Source: AWTP1-13 sp035550075 (GTDB taxonomy: Bacteria; Pseudomonadota; Alphaproteobacteria; Rhizobiales; Hyphomicrobiaceae). Taken from it: a stretch of 64,000 bases of DNA. Positions 24,586 through 33,728 of this stretch are shown here, in pieces. The first letter of the stretch is position 1. Each line of letters starts with the position of its first letter. The stretch is taken from the NCBI GenBank assembly GCA_035550075.1, contig DASZQG010000049.1, positions 8,138 to 72,137 on the forward strand, read 5' to 3'. The notes below the pieces were generated by a model, which was not told the origin of the DNA, searched no databases, and saw nothing but the letters and a program-made list of their open reading frames with translations. Position numbers and translations under genes: made by a program.

Positions 24586-26409
24586 CTACGGCGCCCCGGC
24601 GACGGCGTCGGCCAGCAGAGGATGGCCGTTGGCCTTGAGCTGCGCCATCTCCTGGAGGGTCCACCGGTAGGTCGTCTCCACCAGCTCGACGTGACGGTGC
24701 CAGTCGAGGACGCCCATGCCCGCCGGCAGCGGCGGCACCAGCAGAACGTCCTCAGGCCGCAGGTGGCGCTCGAAATCCTGGCGGTTGGCCATCAGCGAGC
24801 GCATCAGTACGGTGCCAACGCCCGGCGCCTTTGGCAGCGTGCGCCGCGTGAACGGGTCGATCACGCTGCGCAGCAGATGGCTGCGCGAGGGCAACGCGCG
24901 GTAGTCCACGTCGAACCGTTCCAGCGTCGGCGCCTGGAAGCTGATCACCACATTCGGCCCGCTTTTCAGCTCATGCATGATGCGCACCGGCACGTTGTCC
25001 ATGATGGCGCCGTCCACCAGCATGTGGCCGTCCTGCGTGTAGTAGGGCGGCAGCAGCACCGGCACCGAGCCGGTGGCACGCACGGCTGCCCACAGGTCGC
25101 CGCGGCGGTGGCGGTGCAGGCCATAGGTGGAGAGATCGGTGGAGACGGCGAAATAGGGGATCCACAAATCCTCGATGTCGATGCCGCCGTAATGGCGGGC
25201 GAGCTGGCGGTCGAAGTGGGTGTGATCGAGGAGGCTGTAGCGCGGCCAGGTGTAGCGGCGCATCGCACGGTTGGTGACGAAAATGTCATGGGTGGCCTGC
25301 TGAACGTCGTCGGGATGGCTGCCCATGGCGAAGGCCGCCGTCATGGCGCCGCCGCCGGATGTACCGCCCACGATGTCGAAGGTGAGGCCGACGTGCTGGA
25401 GGGCCTTGTAGATGCCGATGTGGGCCGTGCAGTAGGCGCCGCCGCCACAGGCGATCAGGCCGAGCGCGGTGCCGCCGATGAAGCGGGTGAGCCGCTGCAG
25501 ATCGCTCGTGTCGCCGAGGGCGACATGATGGTGCATCGACACGCTGCGCCCCTCGAGCCAGCGCGCGGTTCCGGAGATGACGCCGCGGGTCTCGTGCAGC
25601 AGGACCAGGCGCTGTGCCTCGCCCGGCAGCAGCTCGGCAGAGCGGCGCTCCAGTGGATTGGGCGCGGGATCGGCAGCATGCAGGCCGGCGGCGAGCACGA
25701 GGTCGGCCTGCCGGATCGCTTTCTCCGACCAGGGAGTGAGCTCGGGATCGGCGACGAACAGCACGTAGTCGTAGCGGCTTTCGAGCGCATTGAAGACGTG
25801 CGTGGCCTCGGCGCTTTCGAGCGGCGTGTTGGGCGGAAGCACGCTGCGCGCCTCGTCCGAGGTGAGCAGCAGTACGCTGTTCGATGCCCGAAACACGGCG
25901 TCCTGCTTGCGCACGAACGCCTCGGGCAGAGCCGAGGCGCCGGCGCGGATCAGGGCGATGGTGCGCGGGCGCGGATCGGGCGGCGGCGGACGGGCGACGT
26001 TGCCTTCCGCCACACGCCGGGCCAGCGTGACGGTGAGCGTGCGCCAGATGCCGGGGCTGGTGGCGGAAAGCTGCTCGAACTCGCCGCGTCCGAGGCAAAG
26101 CACTGCGCTGTCGCGCAGGGCGGTGACGGTGGCGGTACGCACGCCGCCCGCCAGGAATGCGATCTCGCCGATCGGCTGGCCCGGCCCGACCTCCGCAATC
26201 GGATCGCGGCGCCCGCCGATGGTGACGGTGAAGCGGCCGGTCAGCACGATGAACAGCGCGTCCGCCACGTCGCCCTGGCGCACCAGCACCTCGCCGCGCT
26301 TGAGCGTGCGGGTGTGCAGGCCGGAGGCCAGCCGCGCGCGCTCAGCAGAGTCGAGGCCCTGGAAGATTTCAACGGCGTCGAGGCCGCTCTCGGGGGGTGT
26401 TGGTTGCAT
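24586..26409 (-). CDS. Patatin-like phospholipase with cyclic-nucleotide-binding domain (NTE-like)
   Basis: The protein has 607 residues. The N-terminal cNMP-binding fold (about 15-130) has GEVLVRQGDVADALFIVLTG and GEIAFLAGGVRTATV. The central region is Rossmann-like, as in neuropathy target esterase homologues. The patatin domain follows: oxyanion loop GGGAYCTAHIG, nucleophile elbow GTSGG and catalytic Asp in VDGAIMDN. It likely hydrolyses lysophospholipids at the membrane, with cyclic nucleotide or lipid control. The cNMP pocket Arg (RTATV) is kept. The start at 26409 (MQPTPP) is preferred to 26433. It is convergent with the Rieske-FAD gene. Confidence 0.93.
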   Translation of the reverse strand: MQPTPPESGLDAVEIFQGLDSAERARLASGLHTRTLKRGEVLVRQGDVADALFIVLTGRFTVTIGGRRDPIAEVGPGQPIGEIAFLAGGVRTATVTALRDSAVLCLGRGEFEQLSATSPGIWRTLTVTLARRVAEGNVARPPPPDPRPRTIALIRAGASALPEAFVRKQDAVFRASNSVLLLTSDEARSVLPPNTPLESAEATHVFNALESRYDYVLFVADPELTPWSEKAIRQADLVLAAGLHAADPAPNPLERRSAELLPGEAQRLVLLHETRGVISGTARWLEGRSVSMHHHVALGDTSDLQRLTRFIGGTALGLIACGGGAYCTAHIGIYKALQHVGLTFDIVGGTSGGGAMTAAFAMGSHPDDVQQATHDIFVTNRAMRRYTWPRYSLLDHTHFDRQLARHYGGIDIEDLWIPYFAVSTDLSTYGLHRHRRGDLWAAVRATGSVPVLLPPYYTQDGHMLVDGAIMDNVPVRIMHELKSGPNVVISFQAPTLERFDVDYRALPSRSHLLRSVIDPFTRRTLPKAPGVGTVLMRSLMANRQDFERHLRPEDVLLVPPLPAGMGVLDWHRHVELVETTYRWTLQEMAQLKANGHPLLADAVAGAP

Positions 26410-26491
26410 GCCGTTCCGGCGTCCAGGACGCACAACCGGGCGAGCCTAGCGCAGCTTTCCGCCGGGGAGAATGTGCGATCAGAAGATGAGA

Positions 26492-27172
26492 CTAGGCGGA
26501 AATGGTTCCCGCCGCCGTGGTCGCATGACGGCCGAGGCAGGCGGCAACGATCTCCGTACCGCCCGAAACCGCCTGCTCCCAGGTGAGCCGGCTGCTCCGG
26601 GCGAGGCCGGGCGTGGCGCCGCGTGCCAGCGCGAGGCTGGTCGGCACATGCACGAAGCCGGTGCGCCGGCCCGGCGCGCAGCGGGCGAGCGCCAGCGAAT
26701 GAAAGAGCGCGGCATTGCAGAGGTAGGACCCGGCATCGCGGGACACGAACGCGGGGATGCCGCACCGGCGCAGGCGGCCGACGACATGCTGCACGGGGAT
26801 GGTGCTGCGCAGTTCTTCGGGCGCCCCTTCCAGCACCATGCTGTCCGCCGGTGCGGCGCCGGCGATGTCGGGCGTGCCGCCGCGCAGGTTGCGCGCGCGC
26901 TGCTCGACCTCAAAGCCGCGTGCGCGGCTCGAGACGCCGAAATGCAGCGCAAGGTTGGGCCTGAGCGATGCGAGCAGCTCCTCAAGACGCAGCGGCCCGG
27001 CGTACCAGTCGGTAGGCAGGACGTCGGTGGCGATCTGCACATCGGGGAACGCGCGAGCGGCGCGCTCGGCGATCTGCGGCACCAGCGCCATGGTCGCGTT
27101 CAGCGGTACGCCGGGAAAAGGGCCGAAGCCCGTCAGCAGGATGACAGCGCGGTGCGAGGCTGGAGCTGGCAT
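26492..27172 (-). CDS. pcp: Pyroglutamyl-peptidase I family protein
   Basis: The protein has 226 residues of the C15 cysteine peptidase family, which removes N-terminal pyroglutamate. TGFGPFPGVPLNAT is the N-terminal signature. The catalytic Cys is in AGSYLCNAALFH, and the His is in GFVHVP. The Glu region is replaced by FGVSSRARGFEVEQRARN. The ATG at 27172 lies 4 nt after the meaB stop, so the genes are co-transcribed. The active-site Cys and His are present, so activity is plausible; the substrate is not proven. Confidence 0.88.
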   Translation of the reverse strand: MPAPASHRAVILLTGFGPFPGVPLNATMALVPQIAERAARAFPDVQIATDVLPTDWYAGPLRLEELLASLRPNLALHFGVSSRARGFEVEQRARNLRGGTPDIAGAAPADSMVLEGAPEELRSTIPVQHVVGRLRRCGIPAFVSRDAGSYLCNAALFHSLALARCAPGRRTGFVHVPTSLALARGATPGLARSSRLTWEQAVSGGTEIVAACLGRHATTAAGTISA

Positions 27173-27176
27173 GGCC

Positions 27177-28196
27177 CTATCGTTTCGCGCGCGCCGGGTC
27201 GCGGTCAAGCCCGGCCAGGGCCAACAGCTCGCTTGCGGCGACGGCGGGGGTGCGCTTGCCCTTGCGCACGTCCTCCTCCAGCGACTTTTGCCGTTTCGCG
27301 ACGGCGGCATTGCTGCGCAAGGCGCTCAGCAGCCGCTCCTGCAGAATGTCGCGCATCCAGGTCACCGCCTGCTCGCCGCGGCGCGCGGCGAAGGCGCCCG
27401 AGGCGGTCATGATCGCGCGGTGGGTCTCGATCTTCTCCCACAGCGTGTCCAGGCCGCGGTTGTCCCTGGCCGAAATGGTGAGCACCGGCGGCTTCCAGTC
27501 GGGCGTGCCGGGACTGAGGATGTCCAGGGCGCCCTGGTAGACGGCGGCGGCCTTGGTGGCGCGGGCGACATTGTCGCCATCGGCCTTGGTGATGGCGATG
27601 ACGTCGGCGATCTCCATGATGCCGCGCTTGATGCCCTGCAGGTCGTCGCCGCCGCCGGCCAGCATCAGCAGCAGGAAAACATCGACCATGCCCGCCACCG
27701 CCAGCTCCGACTGGCCGACGCCGACCGTCTCCACCAGAACAACGTCGAAGCCGGCGGCTTCCACCAGGCTCATCGTCTCGCGCGTCTTGCGCGCGACGCC
27801 GCCGAGCGTGCCGGAGGACGGCGAAGGACGGATGAAGGCCGCCGGGCTCTGCGCCAGGCGCGGCATGCGTGTCTTGTCGCCCAGGATCGAGCCGCCCGAG
27901 CGGGTCGAGGTGGGATCGACCGCCAGCACGGCGACCCGGCGGCCAGCCGCCACCAGGTTGATGCCCAGCTGGTCGATGGTGGTGGACTTGCCGACCCCCG
28001 GCACGCCTGTGATGCCGACGCGATGGGCCTTGCCGGTGCTCGGCAGCAGGGTCTGCAGGAGTTGCTCGGCGCGGGTGGCGTCTTCGGGCCTGGCGCTTTC
28101 GACCAGCGTGATGGCGCGGCCAAGCGTGGCGCGGTCGCCGGCCAGCACGCCGGCGGCGATGTCGTCGATGCGGGCGGCAGGTAGCGCGGCAGGCAT
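27177..28196 (-). CDS. meaB: MeaB/ArgK-type GTPase, methylmalonyl-CoA mutase chaperone
   Basis: The protein has 339 residues of the G3E/SIMIBI class. The P-loop is GVPGVGKSTT, and the switch segment is DVVLVETVGVGQSE. AITKADGDN supplies the base-recognition motif, and LLMLAGGGDDLQGIK is a MeaB hallmark. MeaB gates cofactor loading and rescues inactivated B12 mutases. Its likely client subunit MutA is encoded 8 kb to the left; MutB is not in the window. It forms a tight operon with pcp downstream, which is an odd pairing. Confidence 0.95.
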   Translation of the reverse strand: MPAALPAARIDDIAAGVLAGDRATLGRAITLVESARPEDATRAEQLLQTLLPSTGKAHRVGITGVPGVGKSTTIDQLGINLVAAGRRVAVLAVDPTSTRSGGSILGDKTRMPRLAQSPAAFIRPSPSSGTLGGVARKTRETMSLVEAAGFDVVLVETVGVGQSELAVAGMVDVFLLLMLAGGGDDLQGIKRGIMEIADVIAITKADGDNVARATKAAAVYQGALDILSPGTPDWKPPVLTISARDNRGLDTLWEKIETHRAIMTASGAFAARRGEQAVTWMRDILQERLLSALRSNAAVAKRQKSLEEDVRKGKRTPAVAASELLALAGLDRDPARAKR

Positions 28197-28284
28197 GGTC
28201 AGAGGCGGCTCCTCGGTGCCGCGAGCATGGGTAGAATCGGGCCGAGCGGCAAGGGCCGGAAAGTGCGATCGTGCGGTCCGAGGC

Positions 28285-28818
28285 TCAGTGATGATGGTGC
28301 GGCATCGGCTGCGAGGAAGTGTAGCCGCGCAGCTTGCGGTAGGCGGCCACCTGCTCCGGTGTCAACACCTCCATCATCGCCAGGTGATACTTGAGATGCG
28401 CGGCGCGCAGCTTGCCTTGCGTCGCGCCGATTTCGGCCGTCGCCGCTGCCAGGGTGGCCGGGGTGACCTCATGCCGGGCGAACAGGCGATCGAGCCTGGT
28501 TTCCTGGGCGATCAGGCGCTCTCCCATCGGGATCGCTTCCGCCTTCATCGCCTCGAACAGTTCCTTGGTTCGCGCCCGCTGCGCGCTTGTCAGACTGAGA
28601 GTATCTGCATTCTCCAGAACGTGCGCCGGACCCGGATACCCGTTCAGCTCGGCGGGCAGGGCGAAACCCATGCCGCGGCCGGCTTTCAGGTCGGCGATCT
28701 GCGTTTCGGAGAGAGCCTTGACGTCGCGCTGCTGCAACCCGGCGTAGGGCTGGTGGCTTTGCGCCAGGACTAAGCCCGTAGAGGCCAGATAGGCGAGCAT
28801 CGCAAGCAGCCGGACCAT
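28285..28818 (-). CDS. Periplasmic LTXXQ (Spy/CpxP-type) protein with C-terminal His run
   Basis: The protein has 177 residues. A signal peptide (LLAMLAYLASTGLVLAQ) and a helical mature part are followed by two LTXXQ-type motifs (LTSAQRARTKEL and LTPEQVAAYRKLRGY). It ends in PMPHHHH. A QSHQPYAGLQQRDVKALS start is typical of alphaproteobacterial Spy/CpxP/CnrR-like sensors and periplasmic chaperones. The terminal histidines suggest divalent metal binding. AGAGGAG precedes the ATG. It is distinct from the Spy-like gene at 5.0-5.6 kb and is not part of a visible operon. Confidence 0.88.
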   Translation of the reverse strand: MVRLLAMLAYLASTGLVLAQSHQPYAGLQQRDVKALSETQIADLKAGRGMGFALPAELNGYPGPAHVLENADTLSLTSAQRARTKELFEAMKAEAIPMGERLIAQETRLDRLFARHEVTPATLAAATAEIGATQGKLRAAHLKYHLAMMEVLTPEQVAAYRKLRGYTSSQPMPHHHH

Positions 28819-28877
28819 GGTGTGTGACTCCTCTTTGGTGCGTTCGCTGGCGTCGACCTTAGCACGGCCGGTGCAGC

Positions 28878-29924
28878 TTAATCCTTCGACAGCACGCGCT
28901 CGATGCCGTCGCTGCCCTCGGCCCAGGCGAGCCGGCCCTGCCGCAGCATGAAGTTCACGTGCGCCTGCACCTCGCTGAACGCGAAGCTCATCTGGTGCGG
29001 ATCGAGTTCGCGCGAGAACAGCACGGGCACCAGCTCGGCGGCCGACTGCGGCGTGGTGCGGCAGGCCGCGGCGATTGCCGAGCAGCGCGCCTCGTGATGC
29101 GCGATCAGCTCGTCGCTGCGCGTGTGCAGGCCGAAGAAGGGAAGCTGATGGCCGGGCAGCACCAGCACGTCGGCGGGGATCTTGGTCTTCAGCTCATTGA
29201 GGGAGCGCAGGTAGAGGCCGAGCGGGTCGCCGTCCGGCTCGACGGCCCACACGGAGATGTTGGGCGTGATCTTGGCGAGCACCTGGTCGGCGGCCAGGAA
29301 CACCTTGTCGGCGGCGCAATAGAGCATGATCTGCTCCGGCGCGTGGCCGTTGCCCGAGAGCACATCGAACGTGCGCCCGCCGATCTTGAGCGTGTCGCCG
29401 GCGACGAGCCGGTGGAACGTCAGGGGCAGGCCGGACACCATCTTGAGGTAGCCGTGGCCCTGCGTGGTGACGCGCTGGGTGGTGACGGCGTCGAGCCCGT
29501 GGCGCAGGTAGAACTCGCGATACGGCTTGGCGTCGAGCGCTCCGGGGCTCAGCGAGATGTTGAGGCAGGCGAGATAGCTCGTCTGGCTTGTGAGCAGCGG
29601 CAGGTTGAAGCGCTCGCACAGCCAGCCGGCGAGCCCGATATGGTCGGGGTGGTAGTGGGTGACGATCAGGCGCGTGAAGCGGCGGCCGGCCAGTGGTCCG
29701 GCCACCAGCGCATCCCACACCGCGCGCGTGGCGTCGTTGCCGATGCCGGTGTCGAGGATCGCCCAGCCGTCGCCGTCATCGATCAGGTAAACATTGATGT
29801 GGTTGAGCCGGAACGGCAGCGGGATGCGCGCCCACAGGATGCCGGGCGCGATCTCCTTCAGTTCTCCCGCAGCGGGCGGCTGCTCGACCGGGAAAACAAG
29901 CTGGCTCTTCGGGATGATGTTCAA
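28878..29924 (-). CDS. Metallo-beta-lactamase fold hydrolase
   Basis: The protein has 348 residues. The MBL metal motif is THYHPDHIG, with NVYLIDDGDGWAILDTGIG before it and further ligands around GNGHAPEQ and DQVLAKITPN. A C-terminal helical extension (about residues 270-340) resembles the winged-helix part of glyoxalase II/LACTB2-type hydrolases. The substrate is unknown: a thioester or glutathione thiolester is possible. The start codon appears to be TTG at 29924. It lies 20 nt after the MDR reductase on the same strand. Confidence 0.9.
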   Translation of the reverse strand: MNIIPKSQLVFPVEQPPAAGELKEIAPGILWARIPLPFRLNHINVYLIDDGDGWAILDTGIGNDATRAVWDALVAGPLAGRRFTRLIVTHYHPDHIGLAGWLCERFNLPLLTSQTSYLACLNISLSPGALDAKPYREFYLRHGLDAVTTQRVTTQGHGYLKMVSGLPLTFHRLVAGDTLKIGGRTFDVLSGNGHAPEQIMLYCAADKVFLAADQVLAKITPNISVWAVEPDGDPLGLYLRSLNELKTKIPADVLVLPGHQLPFFGLHTRSDELIAHHEARCSAIAAACRTTPQSAAELVPVLFSRELDPHQMSFAFSEVQAHVNFMLRQGRLAWAEGSDGIERVLSKD

Positions 29925-29944
29925 AAGGTGGTCCTGTCGATCCG

Positions 29945-30976
29945 TTATCGCCGTGCGGTGGGATCGTCGCCGAGCTTGACCTGCAGCTTGCCGAAATTGT
30001 CACCGCGCAGCAGGCCGATGAACGCCGCAGGCGCCTTGTTAATGCCTTCGACGATGTCTTCCTTGTACTTGATGCGGCCCGAGCGCACCCACTCGCCCAT
30101 CTGCCGGCGGGCCATATCATACTTGCCGTTGAAGTCCCAAACGATGAAACCGCGCATGGTGACGCGGCGGCCGACGAACATGCCGAGAAGGCGGGGACCC
30201 ATCTGCGGCTCGGCGGCGTTGTACTGCGAGATTGAACCGCACAGTGCCACGCGGGAGAAGAAGTTGAGGTTGAGGAATACCGCGTCGCTCACCGGGCCGC
30301 CGACATTGTCGAAGTAGACGTCGACTCCGTTCGGGCAAGCGGCCTTCACGGCGGCGGTGAGGTTCTTCTCCGCCTTGTAGTCGATGCAGGCATCGAAGCC
30401 GAGCGTATCGGTGACGAAGGCGCATTTCTTCGCACCCCCGGCGATGCCGACGGCGCGGCAGCCGGCGATCTTGGCGAGCTGGCCGACTATCTGGCCCACG
30501 GCGCCGGAGGCAGCCGACACCACCACTGTCTCGCCGGGCTTGGGCTGTCCCATCTCGAACAGGCCGAAGTAGGCGGTCATGCCCGGCATGCCGAGCACGC
30601 CGTTGGCGGTGGAGATGGGTGCGAGCGATGGATCGATCTTGCGCATCGCCGGGCCGGGGCCGATGGCATATTCCTGCCAGCCGAGCCGGTCCTCGATGAT
30701 GTCGCCCACCTTGTAGTCGGGGTGGTTGGATTTGACGACCTCGCCGACCGTGCCACCGGTCATCACCTCGCCGATCTGGACCGGGGCGGCGTAGGAGGCA
30801 GCGTCCCGCATGCGGCCGCGCATGTAGGGGTCGAGCGAGAGATAAATCACGCGCACCAGCACCTGGCGCGGCCCCGGCTCGGGCAGCGGCGCCTCCTCGA
30901 TGCGGAAATCGCTTTCGCTCACCTCGCCGGGCGGACGGCGGGCGAGCACGACGCGGCGGTAGGTCTTGGGCAGCAT
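29945..30976 (-). CDS. NADP-dependent medium-chain oxidoreductase (CurA/leukotriene B4 dehydrogenase-like)
   Basis: The protein has 343 residues of the zinc-independent MDR family. YLSLDPYMRGRMRD, GGTVGEVVKSNHPDYKVGD, the coenzyme motif SAASGAVGQIVGQLAKIAGC, and FDNVGGPVSDAV are characteristic of NADPH-dependent 2-alkenal/prostaglandin reductase-like enzymes. It probably reduces the C=C bond of an enone or enoyl substrate. The ATG at 30976 has AGGAG 8 nt upstream. It lies immediately before the MBL hydrolase; together they could handle a lipid-derived substrate. Confidence 0.93.
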   Translation of the reverse strand: MLPKTYRRVVLARRPPGEVSESDFRIEEAPLPEPGPRQVLVRVIYLSLDPYMRGRMRDAASYAAPVQIGEVMTGGTVGEVVKSNHPDYKVGDIIEDRLGWQEYAIGPGPAMRKIDPSLAPISTANGVLGMPGMTAYFGLFEMGQPKPGETVVVSAASGAVGQIVGQLAKIAGCRAVGIAGGAKKCAFVTDTLGFDACIDYKAEKNLTAAVKAACPNGVDVYFDNVGGPVSDAVFLNLNFFSRVALCGSISQYNAAEPQMGPRLLGMFVGRRVTMRGFIVWDFNGKYDMARRQMGEWVRSGRIKYKEDIVEGINKAPAAFIGLLRGDNFGKLQVKLGDDPTARR

Positions 30977-31052
30977 GGATGCGCTCCTGATGATGTCAGG
31001 CAAAAAGAAGCCGCCGGCAGCATAGACCGCGCGGCGGCTTCGCCAAGGCCTT

Positions 31053-32099
31053 TCAGCCCATCTGAGCGGCGGGCGTGGAGCGGGAGATCTTTTGCTCCTC
31101 CTCCGTCATGTCGGCCGGGATGCTGGCGAACAGGGGCGTCGAGAGATAACGCTCGCCGGTGTCCGGCAGCATGGCCAGGATGGTGGAGCCCTTGGGCGCC
31201 TCGGCCGCTACCTTCAGCGCGCCGGCAAAAGTGCCACCGGCGCTGATGCCGACGAAGATGCCCTCTTTAGTAGCCAGCTCGTTGCTCATGCGCAGCGCCT
31301 CCGGCCCCGGGACCGGCACGATCTTGTGGATCAGCTTCATGGCGACGGCGTCGCCGGTGATCTTCGGGATGAAGTCCGGCGTCCAGCCCTGCATCGGATG
31401 CGGTTTGAACGCGGGATGCGCGGCGGCGGGCGAGCCGTCCGGGTTGCGTGCCTGCTCGGTGCCGCTGCCCAGAAGCTGGGCATCTTCCGGCTCGCACACG
31501 ATCACCTTGGTGTTGGGGCTCTCCTTGGCGAGCACGCGCGCCACGCCCTTCAGCGTGCCACCGGTGCCGTAGCCTGTCACCCAGTAGTCGAGCTTGGTGT
31601 CGGCGAAGTCGTCGATGATCTCGCGGGCGGTGGTGCGCGAATGGTAGTCGGGGTTCGCCTCGTTCTCGAACTGGCGGGTGAGGAACCAGCCGTGCGTCTT
31701 GGCGAGCTCGACGGCCTTCGTCACCATCGCCATGCCGCGGCCTGCGGCGGGCGTGATGACGACCTTGGCACCGAGGAAGCGCATCAGCCGGCGGCGCTCG
31801 ACGCTGAAGGTCTCGGCCATTGTCACCACCAATGGGTAGCCTTTGGCCGCGCACACCATGGCAAGGCCGATGCCGGTGTTGCCGCTGGTGGCCTCGATCA
31901 CGGTCTGGCCGGGTTTCAGCTCGCCGGATTTCTCCGCCGCCTCGATGACGCCGAGGGCAAGCCGGTCCTTCACGGAACCGAGCGGGTTGAACGCCTCGAT
32001 CTTGACGAACAGGTTGACGCCCGCGGGCGCCAGCCGGTTGATCTTGACGACCGGGGTGCGTCCGACGGTCTCCAGAATGCTGGCATATCTGCGTCCCAT
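31053..32099 (-). CDS. cysK: Cysteine synthase A (O-acetylserine sulfhydrylase)
   Basis: The protein has 348 residues and makes L-cysteine from O-acetylserine and sulfide. The PLP lysine is Lys44 in NPLGSVKDRLALG. The substrate loop is TSGNTGIGLA, and the phosphate-binding loop is GTGGTLKGV. The C-terminal segment carries ISAGGTFAGAL and MLPDTGERYLSTPLF. GAGGAGGT precedes the ATG. The length is slightly above the usual 310-330 because of a Lys/Pro-rich loop around residue 230 and a longer C-terminus. Confidence 0.96.
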   Translation of the reverse strand: MGRRYASILETVGRTPVVKINRLAPAGVNLFVKIEAFNPLGSVKDRLALGVIEAAEKSGELKPGQTVIEATSGNTGIGLAMVCAAKGYPLVVTMAETFSVERRRLMRFLGAKVVITPAAGRGMAMVTKAVELAKTHGWFLTRQFENEANPDYHSRTTAREIIDDFADTKLDYWVTGYGTGGTLKGVARVLAKESPNTKVIVCEPEDAQLLGSGTEQARNPDGSPAAAHPAFKPHPMQGWTPDFIPKITGDAVAMKLIHKIVPVPGPEALRMSNELATKEGIFVGISAGGTFAGALKVAAEAPKGSTILAMLPDTGERYLSTPLFASIPADMTEEEQKISRSTPAAQMG

Positions 32100-32138
32100 G
32101 CTACCTCCTCACTCCCTTCAAACACCTATGACTGCAAT

Positions 32139-32516
32139 TCACGCTTGCCTGGCCGGCCGCATCTGCGCCGGGTCGTAGAAGAACCGTTCGCGCGCAATGC
32201 GCTCGCCGGCCCACTCCTGCAGGGCCAGCTCGTCGAGACGCAGCACGACGCCGGTGGCGTCGGCCATTTCGAACACCCAATTGATGACGACCCGGTCGCC
32301 GTCGATCAGCACGGCCTTGGCGGGCAGGGCGCGCGTGTTGGGAAAGCGGGCGAGGAGGGCCTTTTCGTGCGCAACGAGTATGTCGCGTCCCACGCGCGGC
32401 GGCGCGCTGTTCTCCTGCATCGAGGCATCGGGGTGATAGAAGCTCTCGATCGCCTGCACGAACGCACCGTTTTCGACCGTGGCGATGAAGTCCCGCACGC
32501 GTTCGCGGCTCGGCAT
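32139..32516 (-). CDS. SnoaL-like (NTF2 fold) protein
   Basis: This is a 125-residue single-domain protein. An N-terminal helix is followed by FYHPDASMQENSAPPRVGRD, then beta strands ending in FEMADATGVVLRLDELALQEW. This is the NTF2/SnoaL cone-like fold seen in small bacterial isomerases and unknown-function proteins. No catalytic assignment is possible. It lies 39 nt upstream of cysK on the same strand. Confidence 0.8.
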   Translation of the reverse strand: MPSRERVRDFIATVENGAFVQAIESFYHPDASMQENSAPPRVGRDILVAHEKALLARFPNTRALPAKAVLIDGDRVVINWVFEMADATGVVLRLDELALQEWAGERIARERFFYDPAQMRPARQA

Positions 32517-32700
32517 TGACCAACCCCGTCGCCCGCAATGACACCCGAGTGCCTACGCCAACACCGGCCCGGCCGCAACGGGGCTGCTTCAAGGGATAAG
32601 CGTAAGATACCGCATTTGAAAGAAAAAGGGCATTGAAGCGGTTCGAGGTAAGCTCTTCGTTGTATTTCGGCGGGCAGCCGCCGCGCGCGCCGCAGGCGAG

Positions 32701-33633
32701 CTAGGATTGGCTCACGGGCGACTGCGGGCGGGTCCGCTGTGCCAGCAATATGCCGCCGATCACCAGCACCAGTGCGACGGCGTGAAAGGTGGCGAACTGT
32801 TCCCCCAGCAGTGCCACCGCGAGGATGGCCGAGAACACCGGCACGAGATTGACATAGACGCCGGCGCGGCCCGGGCCGATCAGGTCCACCCCGCGCAACC
32901 AGAAGATCTGCGAGGCGCACGAGGGAAAGATGGCGACGTAGAGCGTCACAAGGAAGCCCTGCAGCGACGGCACCCGCAGAGTACCCATCACCGCCTCGTA
33001 GGCCACCAACGGAATGGAGGTCAGCGCGGCGATCAGCGCCAGCAGGGTGAAGAACACCGCGCTCGGCATTTCCGGCCGATCGCGCAGCGCCACCGTATAG
33101 AACGCGTAAAAGATGCACGAGATGATCATCATCACGTCGCCACGGTTTAGCTCGTTCTCGAACACCGCGAGCGGCATGCCTTGCGTGGCCACCACCACGA
33201 CGCCAATGGTCGTCACCAGCACGCCGACGAGCTGGATCGGCGACACCCGCGTGCCCTGCACGAGAAACGCGCCGGCCAGAACGAGCACGGGAATCGCGCC
33301 CTGCAGGATGCCGAGGTTGACGGCGCTGGTGTAGTAGGCGGCGATGTAGAACATCACGTTGAAGGCGGTGAAGCCGAGCGTTACCATCAGCACGATGGTG
33401 CCGAGCCGCCGGCGGATGGCCGGCCAGTGCCGGCGCACTTCCCTTCCGTGGATCGGCCACAGCACGGCCACCACCAGCACCCAGCGCAGCGACGTCAGCA
33501 GCAGCGGGGTGATCTCACCGATGGCCAGCCGGCCGGAGATGGTGTTGCCGGCCCAGAACAGCGCCGCGAGCGCCAGCAGCAGCGCGGGCGAGCCGTAGAG
33601 CCGGTAAGCCAGGAGTGAAAGACTGCTGCTCAT
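32701..33633 (-). CDS. EamA/DMT-family exporter
   Basis: The protein has about 310 residues with ten hydrophobic helices in two EamA repeats (starting ALFWAGNTISGRLAIGEITP; the second after FYAFYTVALRD). It resembles RhaT/YdcZ-type metabolite or amino-acid exporters. The ATG at 33633 is preferred; a GTG at 33675 would add 14 polar residues. The substrate is unknown. The 180-bp gap downstream contains no gene. Confidence 0.92.
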   Translation of the reverse strand: MSSSLSLLAYRLYGSPALLLALAALFWAGNTISGRLAIGEITPLLLTSLRWVLVVAVLWPIHGREVRRHWPAIRRRLGTIVLMVTLGFTAFNVMFYIAAYYTSAVNLGILQGAIPVLVLAGAFLVQGTRVSPIQLVGVLVTTIGVVVVATQGMPLAVFENELNRGDVMMIISCIFYAFYTVALRDRPEMPSAVFFTLLALIAALTSIPLVAYEAVMGTLRVPSLQGFLVTLYVAIFPSCASQIFWLRGVDLIGPGRAGVYVNLVPVFSAILAVALLGEQFATFHAVALVLVIGGILLAQRTRPQSPVSQS

Positions 33634-33728
33634 CGGTGCGAAAGGGGGTGGAGTGCTGCGGCCGGGGCCCGACACCTAGCAGAAATCCGCGCGGCGGGAA
33701 CCGTCGCGTTGCAGGATTGGTGGGGCCC

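Noticed and set aside
32101..32113. Third match to part of the guaA repeat (CCTCACTCCC)
   Set aside because: Only 10 bases agree, and it is the reverse complement of the cysK ribosome-binding region.
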